A stretch of DNA of 20,624 bases from Clostridiales bacterium UBA7285 (GCA_002472145.1 DKRJ01000011.1:1-20624); one strand, 5' to 3'. Shown: positions 1 to 6,583, counted from the stretch's first letter. Notes: a model not told the origin generated them from the sequence alone. Numbers and translations are program-made.

Positions 1-184
1 CAGAAAAACGTCCGCACCCCCAGTTGTTCAATTTGATTTTACAATTAACCATTTGTTATTATTTATTTGCTATTGAAAATCCCCTTATTTCCGCATGTGT
101 GTGGATTTTTCTGTATCGTATCATAATGAAACGAAAAATCAAACGTGTTTTGCCGCTGCGTTTTTAATTGCGCGGCAGACGCAA
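1..184. other. AT-rich intergenic DNA at the left edge
   Basis: I see no convincing gene here. The first 180 bases are rich in A and T and contain no ribosome binding site followed by a credible reading frame. A promoter serving a gene to the left of the window is possible, but I could not find a well-spaced -35/-10 pair. Confidence 0.5.
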
Positions 185-216
185 AAAGCGGTGGCGGACG
201 GGCCCGACACCGCTTT
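183..216 (-). terminator. Probable intrinsic terminator of the Ldh2-family gene
   Basis: Bases 185-193 and 208-216 pair perfectly (9 bp, AAAGCGGTG with CACCGCTTT) around a 14-base loop. Read on the minus strand, the stem ends in a run of five T (183-187), three of them inside the stem. It lies 23 bases after the stop codon of the minus-strand dehydrogenase gene. The T tract is short, so efficiency is uncertain. Confidence 0.5.
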
Positions 217-238
217 GCGTATTATCTTGTTCTTTAAG

Positions 239-1381
239 CTATTTTTCAAACGGGAATATATACGGAAGATCGTATTTGTCGCGGATCTCGATGAATTCCT
301 TCTGGACTGCCTCACCGATCGGAACTCCCTTGTCTCTGCGGTAGACGCTGGTCATGTAGGCCTTCTCGCCTGCCGTGAAGATGCGTTTCTCGCCCGGAGC
401 CTTTTCCGAAGCGCGCAACTCGCGGAGGATCTCGCCGGAGATCTTTCTGAACGTCTTCTCGCCCATGAAGAATTCCGGATTAATGACCAGGAAGAAGTGT
501 CCGAGATGGTACGGACGCTTGTTCCCGTCCTCGTCAAAGCCCGTCAACTGCTTGAGAAAGGAGCCGTCCTGGAGCGCGGCGGAGAGGATCTCGACGACCG
601 TCGCGTACCCGTATCCCTTGTATCCCGCGAGTTTCTCGCCGATGCCGCCCAGAGGCGCCAGCGCAGCCTGACCTGTCTTCAGATCCTTTAAAATCTGCTC
701 GCTGTCCGTCAGGGCCTCGCCGTTCCTGCCGATGACCATGCCCGCCGGGGTGGATTTGCCGCTGCGGGCGTAGTATTCGATCTTACCGCGCTGCGTGATG
801 GAAGTAGCGCAGTCGATGACGAACGGGAAAGCCTCGTCTGTCGGAATGGCAAACGTGAGCGGGTTCGTGCCGAGCATATTTTCGACGCCGAACGTAGGCG
901 CTATCGAAGGGCGGGCGTTCGTTCCGGTGACGCCGATCATGCCCTCGTCTGAAGCCATCGTCGCCCAGTATCCCGCGATCCCATAGTGCGTGGAATTGCG
1001 GATCGCAGCCATTCCGAGGCCGTAGTTCTTTGCTTTGGCGATGATCGACTTCATCGCTTTATACGAAGCGACCATTCCCATTCCGTCGTGAGCGTCTACG
1101 ACGAGCGTGGTCGGAGTCTCTTTAAGCACTTCGTACTCCGTGATCGGCTTCTGGATGCCGGCGTTGATCCTGTCGATGTAGATAGGCTTGAAGCGGTTGC
1201 AGCCGTGGCTCTCGATGCCGCGTCTGTCGCTCTCCAGCAGCACGTCCGCGCAGATCTTCGCGTCTTCCTCCGGGACGCCGACTGCCTTAAAAGCGTCGAT
1301 CATGAAGTTGTTCACCAGATCCCACGGAACGTACGGTCTGGTTTCGGTGTCTTTCTGATTGAGGTCTGTTACCTGTGGCAT
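239..1381 (-). CDS. Ldh2-family (malate/L-lactate/ureidoglycolate-type) NAD(P)-dependent oxidoreductase
   Basis: This 380-residue protein belongs to the Ldh2 / malate-L-sulfolactate dehydrogenase family, which oxidises 2-hydroxy acids with NAD(P) in the cytoplasm. Family landmarks are visible: SDRRGIESHG at residues 51-60, NSTHYGIAGYW at 129-139 with the probable catalytic His132, GTNPLTFAIP at 171-180, and a late GG-x-KGYG-type segment (GYKGYGYATVVEILSAAL). The length is a little above the usual 330-370. The ATG start follows AAAGGTTGG at a suitable distance. The substrate (malate, lactate, ureidoglycolate, sulfolactate or other) cannot be read from the sequence. It stands alone, 107 bases downstream of a histidine phosphatase gene on the same strand. 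Confidence 0.9.
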   Translation of the reverse strand: MPQVTDLNQKDTETRPYVPWDLVNNFMIDAFKAVGVPEEDAKICADVLLESDRRGIESHGCNRFKPIYIDRINAGIQKPITEYEVLKETPTTLVVDAHDGMGMVASYKAMKSIIAKAKNYGLGMAAIRNSTHYGIAGYWATMASDEGMIGVTGTNARPSIAPTFGVENMLGTNPLTFAIPTDEAFPFVIDCATSITQRGKIEYYARSGKSTPAGMVIGRNGEALTDSEQILKDLKTGQAALAPLGGIGEKLAGYKGYGYATVVEILSAALQDGSFLKQLTGFDEDGNKRPYHLGHFFLVINPEFFMGEKTFRKISGEILRELRASEKAPGEKRIFTAGEKAYMTSVYRRDKGVPIGEAVQKEFIEIRDKYDLPYIFPFEK

Positions 1382-1437
1382 GTTTTTACCAACCTTTCGA
1401 TAGTTTTTTATGCGATATCAAATATTATCAAAGCCAG

Positions 1438-1486
1438 AGCGCCGCGCGGCATGCGCCTCGCAGCCGGACCGCGTCCGGATCCGGAC
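1438..1486. repeat. Cluster of GC-rich palindromes between phosphatase and dehydrogenase genes
   Basis: The gap between the two minus-strand genes holds a perfect 10-base palindrome at 1441-1450 (GCCGCGCGGC) and a perfect 14-base palindrome at 1473-1486 (GTCCGGATCCGGAC). An extra CCGGAC at 1464-1469 can also pair with GTCCGG at 1473-1478. It begins just past the phosphatase stop codon and has no T run, so it is not a classical terminator. It may stabilise or process the mRNA. Confidence 0.45.
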
Positions 1487-1488
1487 CT

Positions 1489-2076
1489 TCAGTCCTCCTC
1501 CGGCAGGATCCTCTCGGCCAAAGCGTGACGGCCGTTCTCGGAGTCGTATACGCGGATCTCGCAGTTCACCATCTTCGGACGCCAGACGAATCCGTCCTTC
1601 CTGTCCGAAAGATATCCGTTCAAAGCCCTGAGTATCCCGCCGTGCGACGCGATGAGCACGTTCTCATAGTCTTTCTTTTCCAGTTCGGAAAGGAAAGAGG
1701 CCGCCCTCTTTCTCATCTCGGCGCGTGTCTCGACCCCGCGAGGAGCAGGGAACACTTCCGGCAAAGCCCATAAAAGCGTCATCCTCGGGCCGAGCAGATA
1801 GTAATTCTTCTTTTCGTACGGGCCGAAGTCGACCTCGATGATGCGCTCGTCGATCATTATGTCATCGCGTTTCACCGCGCCGACGATCTCGGCCGTCTGC
1901 TGCGTCCGCACCAGCGGGCTCGCGTATACCGCGTCAAAATGAACGTCTCCGATGCGGGCGCGCGCCGCCTCCGCCTGCGATATCCCTTTCGCGTTGAGCG
2001 GTATGTCGGTCCTTCCCTGCATGAGATGCCTGCTGTTATATTCCGTCTGTCCGTGGCGTATGAGCCAGATCTTCAT
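1489..2076 (-). CDS. Histidine phosphatase family protein (phosphoglycerate mutase-like)
   Basis: A 195-residue cytoplasmic phosphatase of the two-histidine superfamily. The N-terminus carries the phosphohistidine motif LIRHGQTEYN with Arg7 and His8. The other pocket residues are visible as Arg57 in SPLVRTQQT, Glu81, and His145 in IASHGG. The family includes cobalamin-pathway CobC, broad-specificity phosphatases and phosphoglycerate mutases. No cobalamin or glycolysis genes are nearby, so the substrate is open. The start is fixed by the conserved MKIWLIRHG beginning. The nearest GGAG lies about 16 bases upstream, so the ribosome binding site is weak or badly spaced. Confidence 0.88.
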   Translation of the reverse strand: MKIWLIRHGQTEYNSRHLMQGRTDIPLNAKGISQAEAARARIGDVHFDAVYASPLVRTQQTAEIVGAVKRDDIMIDERIIEVDFGPYEKKNYYLLGPRMTLLWALPEVFPAPRGVETRAEMRKRAASFLSELEKKDYENVLIASHGGILRALNGYLSDRKDGFVWRPKMVNCEIRVYDSENGRHALAERILPEED

Positions 2077-2226
2077 ATTTTAAATGCTGCAGCTCCTGCG
2101 CCGGTTTTTCCGCGCCGGAAATGCCCGTGAGCCGCACTCCTTTCCGCCGGTCCGCGTCCGGGACGAGTTTCTTCAGATCCCGTTTTCTCTTGCCTGTCAC
2201 TGTCTCATAAAAATGCAGACGCAAAT

Positions 2227-2232
2227 ATTATA
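2227..2232 (-). promoter_or_regulatory. Possible -10 element for the histidine phosphatase gene
   Basis: A perfect TATAAT on the minus strand lies about 150 bases before the phosphatase start. No good -35 is present at 16-18 bases. The 219-base gap (2077-2295) otherwise holds a T-rich stretch with TTTTCG repeats and no credible gene. Confidence 0.35.
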
Positions 2233-2295
2233 CACCGCGCGCTATGTGTTTTTGTTCGTTTTCGTTTTCGTTTTATGTTTTTGTTGACTATAGCC

Positions 2296-2715
2296 TTAAC
2301 GGCAATTCGCCTTCTCGTGGTAGAATTCGACGATCTCTCCGACCGGACCACGGCAGAACACGACCCTGAGCGGCACAGTCCCCTCTTCCGTGTCCAGTTC
2401 TACGTCCAGAGGGCCTCTGGTTATCTCGTATCCCGCTTTGCGCAGGACTTCAGCGCACTCGTCCGGGTCTTCCGTCTCGAAGGCCAGATGATCGACAGGC
2501 CCCGCGGCTCCTTTTCTGCCGCACGGAAGGATCTCGACAGCGGCGCCGCCGGCGTCCAGCATGCACGCATGACCGTCCGCGCTCTTCCAGCGCCTGATAA
2601 GTTTTAGCCCGACAACGTCCGAGTAGAAAGATACCGCGCGCTCATATTGTTCCGGATCCGCATAGCGGATCGCGACGTGATGCATTTTAGTGACCAAACC
2701 CATATCAGTACCCAT
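2296..2715 (-). CDS. VOC-family (glyoxalase/dioxygenase-fold) protein
   Basis: This 139-residue protein has the vicinal-oxygen-chelate fold seen in glyoxalase I, fosfomycin-resistance proteins and extradiol dioxygenases. Two beta-alpha-beta-beta-beta modules can be traced. The four expected metal ligands are present: His13 in MHHVAIRY, Glu61 in AAVEILP, His76 in PVDHLAFE and Glu130 in GEIVEFYHE. This favours an active divalent-metal enzyme, but the substrate is unknown. An AGAGG ribosome binding site lies about 10 bases before the ATG. A 12-base tandem repeat spans the start, so a second in-frame ATG sits 12 bases downstream. The 129-residue unknown gene ends 65 bases upstream on the same strand. 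Confidence 0.85.
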   Translation of the reverse strand: MGTDMGLVTKMHHVAIRYADPEQYERAVSFYSDVVGLKLIRRWKSADGHACMLDAGGAAVEILPCGRKGAAGPVDHLAFETEDPDECAEVLRKAGYEITRGPLDVELDTEEGTVPLRVVFCRGPVGEIVEFYHEKANCR

Positions 2716-2722
2716 ATCAGTA
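2699..2722. repeat. Tandem 12-bp duplication across the VOC start codon
   Basis: CCCATATCAGTA occurs twice in perfect tandem (2699-2710 and 2711-2722). On the minus strand each unit supplies an ATG, giving starts at 2715 and 2703 in the same frame. The duplication inserts four codons without changing the frame. Confidence 0.85.
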
Positions 2723-2780
2723 GATCCTCTTATCGTATCAGTTATTTATGATTATCTGCAGCGATAACTGGCTGTTTTTC

Positions 2781-3170
2781 TTACCATTCATTCACAGCGT
2801 ACATGATCGCTTGGCGCATGGCTTTAAGGAGTTCTTCTGAGACGCGGTCGTATTCCCTTTTCTCATCTTCCTGCCGCTTCGAGAAGCCGATGTCGTTCCA
2901 GGAACCCATGCCGCCGAACACGTCCGCCGCGCTGTGCGCGAACGGGGAGCCGATGGTGCCGGCAGCCATGAGGACTACGCCGCAGCCGAGCGAGAATGTG
3001 CTCGACCTTTTCATGGAGATCGCGACCCTGACCAGAGGCCGCTCGTACATCTTTTGGCCGACATCCTGTTCGGAGACAGCCCATTCAGGAGCGATGACGT
3101 TTCCCTCACCGTTTTCGACGAGATCCCGGATGAGATCTGAGACTACAGTTTTCTCAACTGCATGATCCAC
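2781..3170 (-). CDS. Uncharacterised 129-residue protein, GTG start
   Basis: I do not recognise this protein. The start is a GTG preceded by GGAGG at 10 bases, which supports the reading frame. The N-terminal 45 residues are charged and probably helical. Residues about 58-85 form a Gly/Ala/Ser-rich mildly hydrophobic stretch (around LGCGVVLMAAGTIGS). The last 40 residues are highly charged, with KRQEDEKREYDRVSEE, and end in a helix. There is no signal peptide and only one cysteine. It starts 38 bases after the flavin-reductase-like gene and is probably co-transcribed with it. No function is assigned. Confidence 0.65.
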   Translation of the reverse strand: MDHAVEKTVVSDLIRDLVENGEGNVIAPEWAVSEQDVGQKMYERPLVRVAISMKRSSTFSLGCGVVLMAAGTIGSPFAHSAADVFGGMGSWNDIGFSKRQEDEKREYDRVSEELLKAMRQAIMYAVNEW

Positions 3171-3208
3171 AGGGACAGCACCTCCGATCGCTTAAGTTCG
3201 CCGGATCT

Positions 3209-3739
3209 TCACTCTATCACGTACGCGTCGACTATCTCGCCGATGTACATGACGTGGACGTCACGATTCGCGCCGCTGCCCTCGCTGCCGACGTTCCGAG
3301 GGTAGAATTTCATGATCTTTTCGGGGTATTTGGCGGCGTCCTGGACTTCTCTGTAGAGCACTCTGCACTCGAGCGTCAGAGGATATTCGCGTATCCCCGG
3401 AACGCCGTTTATCTCAGGCTCTTCGAGGGTCAGGCCTGCTTCTTTCACTTTGTCGACGCCGCGCCCGCTCATAGTGCCGCACACACGAGTGATAGCCGGG
3501 TCGGGTTCTCCGAGCGGTATGCTTACGGTGAACTCAGGGTTCTCGTCAAGCTGCTGACGTGTGAAACGCCCGGTCCTTACATAGATCGTGAAGACGGGGA
3601 GCGACCAGTTCGTCCCGATCTCTCCCCAGCCTATGACCATTGAATTGAATTTCTCTGCTTTCGAGTTAAGCAGCACCCCGTTCGGGATCGCTTTGACGAT
3701 TGTTCCCGCGTATTCCGCGATGTCGATCTTTCTCTTCAT
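3209..3739 (-). CDS. Flavin reductase-like FMN-binding domain protein
   Basis: A 176-residue protein of the flavin reductase-like family (FMN-binding split barrel). The typical opening is visible: PNGVLLNSKAEKFNSMVIGWGEIG, followed by PVFTIYVRTGRFTRQQLDENPEFTVSIPL. The second half matches the family pattern with GxPGIREYPLTLECRVL and a C-terminal MYIGEIVDAYV strand. Relatives bind FMN and act as flavin reductases or redox partners, and many have no known substrate. The start has an excellent AAGGAGG site at 7 bases. It begins 18 bases after the 148-residue gene, so the two are almost certainly one transcript. Confidence 0.85.
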   Translation of the reverse strand: MKRKIDIAEYAGTIVKAIPNGVLLNSKAEKFNSMVIGWGEIGTNWSLPVFTIYVRTGRFTRQQLDENPEFTVSIPLGEPDPAITRVCGTMSGRGVDKVKEAGLTLEEPEINGVPGIREYPLTLECRVLYREVQDAAKYPEKIMKFYPRNVGSEGSGANRDVHVMYIGEIVDAYVIE

Positions 3740-3757
3740 TTGATGCCTCCTTCGAGA

Positions 3758-4204
3758 CTATTCCATCTCGTCGCTGAGTTCCTCATTCGGAGGTGTGAGG
3801 TATACTCTCTTACCGACCTGTCCGACCGCCAGTGAAGTGAGAGATTCTCCGAAGGCCTTCAGGTGCTTCACGTCGCAGCCGATATAGAATTTAGTTCTGT
3901 GGAGGTGCTTGTCGTTGTCCGCGATCTCCATGTCGGCTTCCATTTTTACGCGTCCGTCAGCCACACCAGGCATGATCTCAAGCGAGAACGCAGGTGTGGA
4001 GCCGCCTTCCCCGGTGCCGAACTCGACGCGGCACGCTTCGGTCGGGTCGTCGACGTACTTTGCGATCTTCGCTTTGGCGGTTCTCAGCGTTTCGTCGCTG
4101 ACAAAACACGTCCGGTTCACGATCGCATACGCCGCTTCTGCTGTGACTTTAAGTTCCGTGAGACTGCTGTCCTGATAGATCTTTTCGAGAATTACGTTAT
4201 CCAT
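3758..4204 (-). CDS. Uncharacterised 148-residue protein upstream of flavin reductase-like gene
   Basis: I do not recognise this family. The chosen ATG at 4204 has an AAGAGGT site about 7 bases upstream. The frame stays open to 4363, but that extension has no ribosome binding site and contains a possible promoter. The protein is soluble, with a helical N-terminus (residues 1-50) and beta-strand-like segments in the middle, including VRVEFG-like and KMEADMEIAD stretches and HRTKFYIGCDV. It ends in the acidic tail EELSDEME. No signal peptide, membrane helix or catalytic motif is visible. It is the first gene of a probable minus-strand operon with the flavin reductase-like gene. Confidence 0.65.
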   Translation of the reverse strand: MDNVILEKIYQDSSLTELKVTAEAAYAIVNRTCFVSDETLRTAKAKIAKYVDDPTEACRVEFGTGEGGSTPAFSLEIMPGVADGRVKMEADMEIADNDKHLHRTKFYIGCDVKHLKAFGESLTSLAVGQVGKRVYLTPPNEELSDEME

Positions 4205-4334
4205 TGATATTACCTCTTTTCTCAATACCGGGCCGCTCCTTTCGGACGCGGCGGTCAAATACAGCGGAACGCGCCGGAAGTCCGTATCATCCGTATCGAC
4301 AGGGGTTTCTTGAGTTTTTGTTCCCGCATAGTCC

Positions 4335-4340
4335 ATTATA
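4335..4340 (-). promoter_or_regulatory. Possible -10 element of the minus-strand operon
   Basis: A perfect TATAAT on the minus strand about 130 bases before the 148-residue gene. No convincing -35 is spaced correctly. The resulting leader would contain a small GC-rich hairpin around 4230-4252 (GCCGC pairing with GCGGC). Confidence 0.3.
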
Positions 4341-4352
4341 CCCCCGCGAACC

Positions 4353-4381
4353 TTGCAAAACACGCTCCCGGGAAATATAAT
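4353..4381 (+). promoter_or_regulatory. Sigma-70-type promoter of the short-chain dehydrogenase gene
   Basis: TTGCAA at 4353-4358 and a perfect TATAAT at 4376-4381 are separated by exactly 17 bases. The -10 lies 37 bases before the ATG at 4419, which leaves a short leader carrying the ribosome binding site. Confidence 0.7.
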
Positions 4382-4418
4382 TGAAGTAATCGAAACGAAC
4401 GAAAGGCGGTGTCAAACC

Positions 4419-5219
4419 ATGAGAATAGCAATTGTTACCGGCGCTTCCAGCGGCCTCGGCTCGGAATTCGTGAAGCAGATATCGGAGCGCTACGAGGATA
4501 ACGCCGAAGCGGAAGGACTGGGCCTGGACGAGATCTGGGTGATCGCCCGCAGGGCTGAGCGCCTGGAGAAACTGAAGGAATCGGTCGGCACGCCGGTCAG
4601 AGCGATCGCCGCGGATCTGACCAGGCAGGAGGACATCGCCCGCATAGCGGGACTTCTGGAACTTGAAAAGCCTCGTGTCCACATCCTCGTGAACTCCGCG
4701 GGAATGGGATATTTCGGCACGTACGAGACTGTGGGCGTCAAAGAGGCGAACAACATGATCGACCTCAACTGCAGGGCGGCCGTCGACATGACGCAGATAT
4801 GCCTCCCGTACATGAAGAAGGGCGACCGCATCATCGAGATCTGCTCGACAGCGGCATTCCAGCCTTTCCAGGGGCTGAACGTCTACGCCGCCTCTAAATC
4901 GTTCCTCTATCGCTACAGCCGCGCGCTGCGCGTCGAACTCCTGCCACGCGGGATCAAGGTCACGGCTGTCTGCCCGTACTGGATCAAGGACACGGAATTC
5001 ATCTCCGTCGGACGCACCACCGACAAAAACAAAAAAGCGATACACGGCTTCCCGTTTGCCACGAACAAAAGATTCGTCGTGCTCAGCGCGCTGAACGCGT
5101 CGGCGGTCGGAGCCGCTGTCTGCACTCCCGGCATCGTGAGCACGCTTCACCGCGTCGTGACCAAAGTAGTGCCTAACGAGATCATGATGGGGCTCTGGTC
5201 TGTTATCCGCAGACTCTGA
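4419..5219 (+). CDS. Short-chain dehydrogenase/reductase (SDR) family protein
   Basis: A 266-residue classical SDR: an NAD(P)-dependent oxidoreductase with a Rossmann fold, acting in the cytoplasm. The cofactor motif TGASSGLG is at residues 7-14 and NSAG at 92-95. The catalytic set is Asn117, Ser143, Tyr156 and Lys160, with YAASK at 156-160. The start at 4419 follows GAAAGGCGG at a good distance. The frame is open for 22 more codons upstream, but that part is the promoter itself. The length is typical. The substrate is unknown. A small membrane-protein gene follows 45 bases later, and both share the terminator at 5597-5633. Confidence 0.9.
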   Translation: MRIAIVTGASSGLGSEFVKQISERYEDNAEAEGLGLDEIWVIARRAERLEKLKESVGTPVRAIAADLTRQEDIARIAGLLELEKPRVHILVNSAGMGYFGTYETVGVKEANNMIDLNCRAAVDMTQICLPYMKKGDRIIEICSTAAFQPFQGLNVYAASKSFLYRYSRALRVELLPRGIKVTAVCPYWIKDTEFISVGRTTDKNKKAIHGFPFATNKRFVVLSALNASAVGAAVCTPGIVSTLHRVVTKVVPNEIMMGLWSVIRRL

Positions 5220-5264
5220 TCTGCTGTGACGTGACGCCGGTGCGGCAAAGGAGATGGCTGCCAT

Positions 5265-5567
5265 ATGATCGTGATCAGGATCATTTTCTACATCCTCGGC
5301 CTTTACTTAGGGTCGTGCGCAGCGGTATATCTTCTCACTCATCTGGAACTGGCTTCGCGCGGTCTGCAGCGCGGCATCGAAAAATTCAGCCGCGTGATCC
5401 CGAAGCCGGTCTGGGTTGTTTTAACCGCGGCTTCATACGCATATTTTTCGTATCTGCTCCTTCCTGCGCTCGGTTTCAAATGGTTCCGCACCGGTGTTCT
5501 GGTCGGCCTGATCGCAGGTATATTCGTTTTTTTCAGACTTAATTCACATTTTGAAAAAGAAAAATGA
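5265..5567 (+). CDS. Small three-helix membrane protein (paralogue of the gene at 9529)
   Basis: A 100-residue inner-membrane protein with three predicted helices at about residues 3-25, 48-68 and 76-92, and a charged C-terminus (NSHFEKEK). It aligns without gaps to the first 91 residues of the protein at 9529-10089, with 30 identities counted by hand. The shared core includes L-G-L near residue 12, VW at 49-50 and SYA-x-FSY at 57-63. AAAGGAG precedes the ATG by about 11 bases. I do not recognise the family. It follows the SDR gene and precedes a symporter remnant, while its paralogue follows the intact symporter. Confidence 0.75.
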   Translation: MIVIRIIFYILGLYLGSCAAVYLLTHLELASRGLQRGIEKFSRVIPKPVWVVLTAASYAYFSYLLLPALGFKWFRTGVLVGLIAGIFVFFRLNSHFEKEK

Positions 5568-5596
5568 AGCGCAGCCGCATTTTTCGTTGAAAACTA

Positions 5597-5633
5597 CGGC
5601 CCGGCACAGGCGAAGCGCCGGGTCGTTTTTTTT
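5597..5633 (+). terminator. Intrinsic terminator after the small membrane protein gene
   Basis: Bases 5597-5605 pair with 5617-5625 (nine pairs including one G-T, CGGCCCGGC with GCCGGGTCG), followed directly by eight T at 5626-5633. It closes the SDR and small membrane-protein transcript. Confidence 0.88.
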
Positions 5634-5647
5634 ATGATTTTGTAAAA

Positions 5648-5676
5648 TTGAATCAAAATAAGATTAGTGCTAATAT
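5648..5676 (+). promoter_or_regulatory. Promoter upstream of the symporter remnant
   Basis: TTGAAT at 5648-5653 and TAATAT at 5671-5676 are separated by 17 bases. A TGC just before the -10 makes it an extended -10 element. The leader to the ATG at 5840 would be about 155 bases and contains the hairpin at 5766-5799. Confidence 0.5.
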
Positions 5677-5748
5677 TTATACATAATTAAATATTCTAAT
5701 TATTTTAATGTTACTATTTCATCTTTACGTTCTTCTGCGAAAGGGGGC

Positions 5749-5799
5749 GTGATACTCGAAAGATCGGCGCATGAAAGCCGACGTGTTCGGATATGCGCC
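5749..5799 (+). other. Structured leader of the symporter remnant
   Basis: GTGATAC at 5749-5755 is followed by a 7-bp perfect stem, GGCGCAT (5766-5772) with ATGCGCC (5793-5799), which encloses a second stem, CCGA with TCGG. The GAAAGG...GTGATAC box recurs at nearly the same distance before the intact symporter gene (88 versus 91 bases before the ATG). It is not a riboswitch class I recognise. Confidence 0.35.
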
Positions 5800-5839
5800 A
5801 GACATCAATCGTTATTGGGGGAGAAATGGAGGGAATAGT

Positions 5840-6321
5840 ATGTTTTTTGTTAATTTCATTCTGAAGTTCACAGAATGGTTCTATGGGATCCCTATCCTGC
5901 TGTTCTGTGGCGTCGGCGGCATCGTTCTAAATTGTATGACAGGGTTCGTGCAGTTCAGACACCTTAAATACGTGAACAGCCAGACTTTCGGAAAGATGTT
6001 CCAGACGAAGCAGACCGGCGAAGGAACAGTCTCGGCGTTTGCTGCCGCTTGTACGGCTTTAGCGTCAACCATCGGAGCTTCAAACATCGTAGGCGTCCCG
6101 GTCGCCATTGCGATGGGCGGCCCGGGAGCGGTATTCTGGATCCTGATCATGGCACTTATTGGCTGAGGCACAAAATACTGCGAAGTCACTGTCGGCATCA
6201 TGTACAGAGTCAAAAACTCCGAAGGCGATTACGTCGGCGGGCCGTTCTGTTACTGCCGCCACATCGGCAAAAAGGGCACATTCATGGGAGGTCTCGGCGC
6301 GTTTTTCGCGATTTTCTACGC
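5840..6321 (+). pseudogene. 5' remnant of an alanine:cation symporter gene, TGA at codon 109 and truncated
   Basis: The ATG at 5840 follows a GGAGGG site. The first 108 codons match the intact symporter at 7972 (85 of 108 residues identical by hand count). Codon 109 is then TGA (6164-6166), where the intact copy has TGC for Cys109. The same frame continues with homology for 52 more codons (39 identical) up to FYA near 6321, with no frameshift. There homology stops abruptly, so about 300 C-terminal residues are missing. The product would lack most transmembrane helices and cannot be a working transporter. Replacements between copies are mostly conservative, suggesting this copy was functional before it broke. 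Promoter and leader appear intact. Confidence 0.85.
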
Positions 6322-6442
6322 GGCCGTCGATATATACGATCAGGAATATCACGACGGCCAGCAGTACGAGCGTCATGATCATCACCGCTTTTTTATGCGG
6401 GACGTTAAGTTCTTCATTCATTTTTTCGCCTTCACCGTCCAT
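6322..6442 (-). pseudogene. 5' fragment of an unknown single-pass membrane protein gene
   Basis: Read on the minus strand, an ATG at 6442 with AAGGCGG in front starts a protein with a charged N-terminus (MDGEGEKMNEELNVPHKK) and a strong hydrophobic helix (VMIMTLVLLAVVIFLIVYIDG). This looks like a genuine membrane-anchored protein for about 40 codons. The frame then runs on, antisense, into the symporter remnant to 6080, giving a nonsense tail. The fragment is therefore the beginning of a gene whose remainder is missing, joined head-on to the broken symporter. A perfect minus-strand TATAAT sits at 6465-6470. I cannot identify the parent family. Confidence 0.45.
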
Positions 6443-6464
6443 GATTCCGCCTTTTGCTCTTTTA

Positions 6465-6470
6465 ATTATA
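6465..6470 (-). promoter_or_regulatory. Possible -10 of the truncated minus-strand membrane protein gene
   Basis: A perfect TATAAT on the minus strand lies 22 bases before the ATG at 6442. A correctly spaced -35 is not evident. Its presence supports the view that 6322-6442 was the start of a real gene. Confidence 0.35.
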
Positions 6471-6529
6471 CAACAGCATCTTCACTTGAACTATTCCGCT
6501 TTTAGTGCTATGATTTCGTTGCGAATGAG

Positions 6530-6558
6530 TTAATGTAATTAAATTAATTTTATATTAT
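6530..6558 (+). promoter_or_regulatory. Weak candidate promoter of the M20 peptidase gene
   Basis: TTAATG (6530-6535) and TATTAT (6553-6558) have 17-base spacing within a very AT-rich stretch. The -35 matches consensus at only three positions, so this is a guess. Confidence 0.3.
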
Positions 6559-6583
6559 CATTAATTGCGATTTTGGAGCATAT

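Noticed and set aside
2036..2224. A 62-codon minus-strand reading frame in the leader of the histidine phosphatase gene
   Set aside because: Its TTG start lies essentially at the expected transcription start of the only -10 element. It has no ribosome binding site and overlaps the phosphatase start. The composition is protein-like, so it is not fully excluded, but I cannot support it.
2739..2770. Inverted repeat CAGTTAT/ATAACTG as a terminator after the 129-residue gene
   Set aside because: The stem is 7 bp with an 18-base loop and no T run follows on the minus strand.
4205..4363. Longer N-terminus for the 148-residue protein and 22 extra codons for the SDR protein
   Set aside because: Both extensions lack ribosome binding sites and run through the promoter region. 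The internal ATGs have good sites and, for the SDR, match the family start.
4287..5264. Minus-strand frame (325 codons) antisense to the SDR gene
   Set aside because: It is a shadow of the SDR codons. It overlaps both promoters and shows no domain.
5641..5839. Glycine riboswitch before the symporter genes
   Set aside because: Glycine riboswitches often control AGCS symporters, but I do not see the conserved core of that class in either leader.
5749..5839. Short leader peptides beginning at the GTG of the shared GTGATAC box
   Set aside because: Both copies can be read for about 30 codons, but the purine-rich stretch is too close to the GTG to serve as a ribosome binding site and the peptides are not similar.
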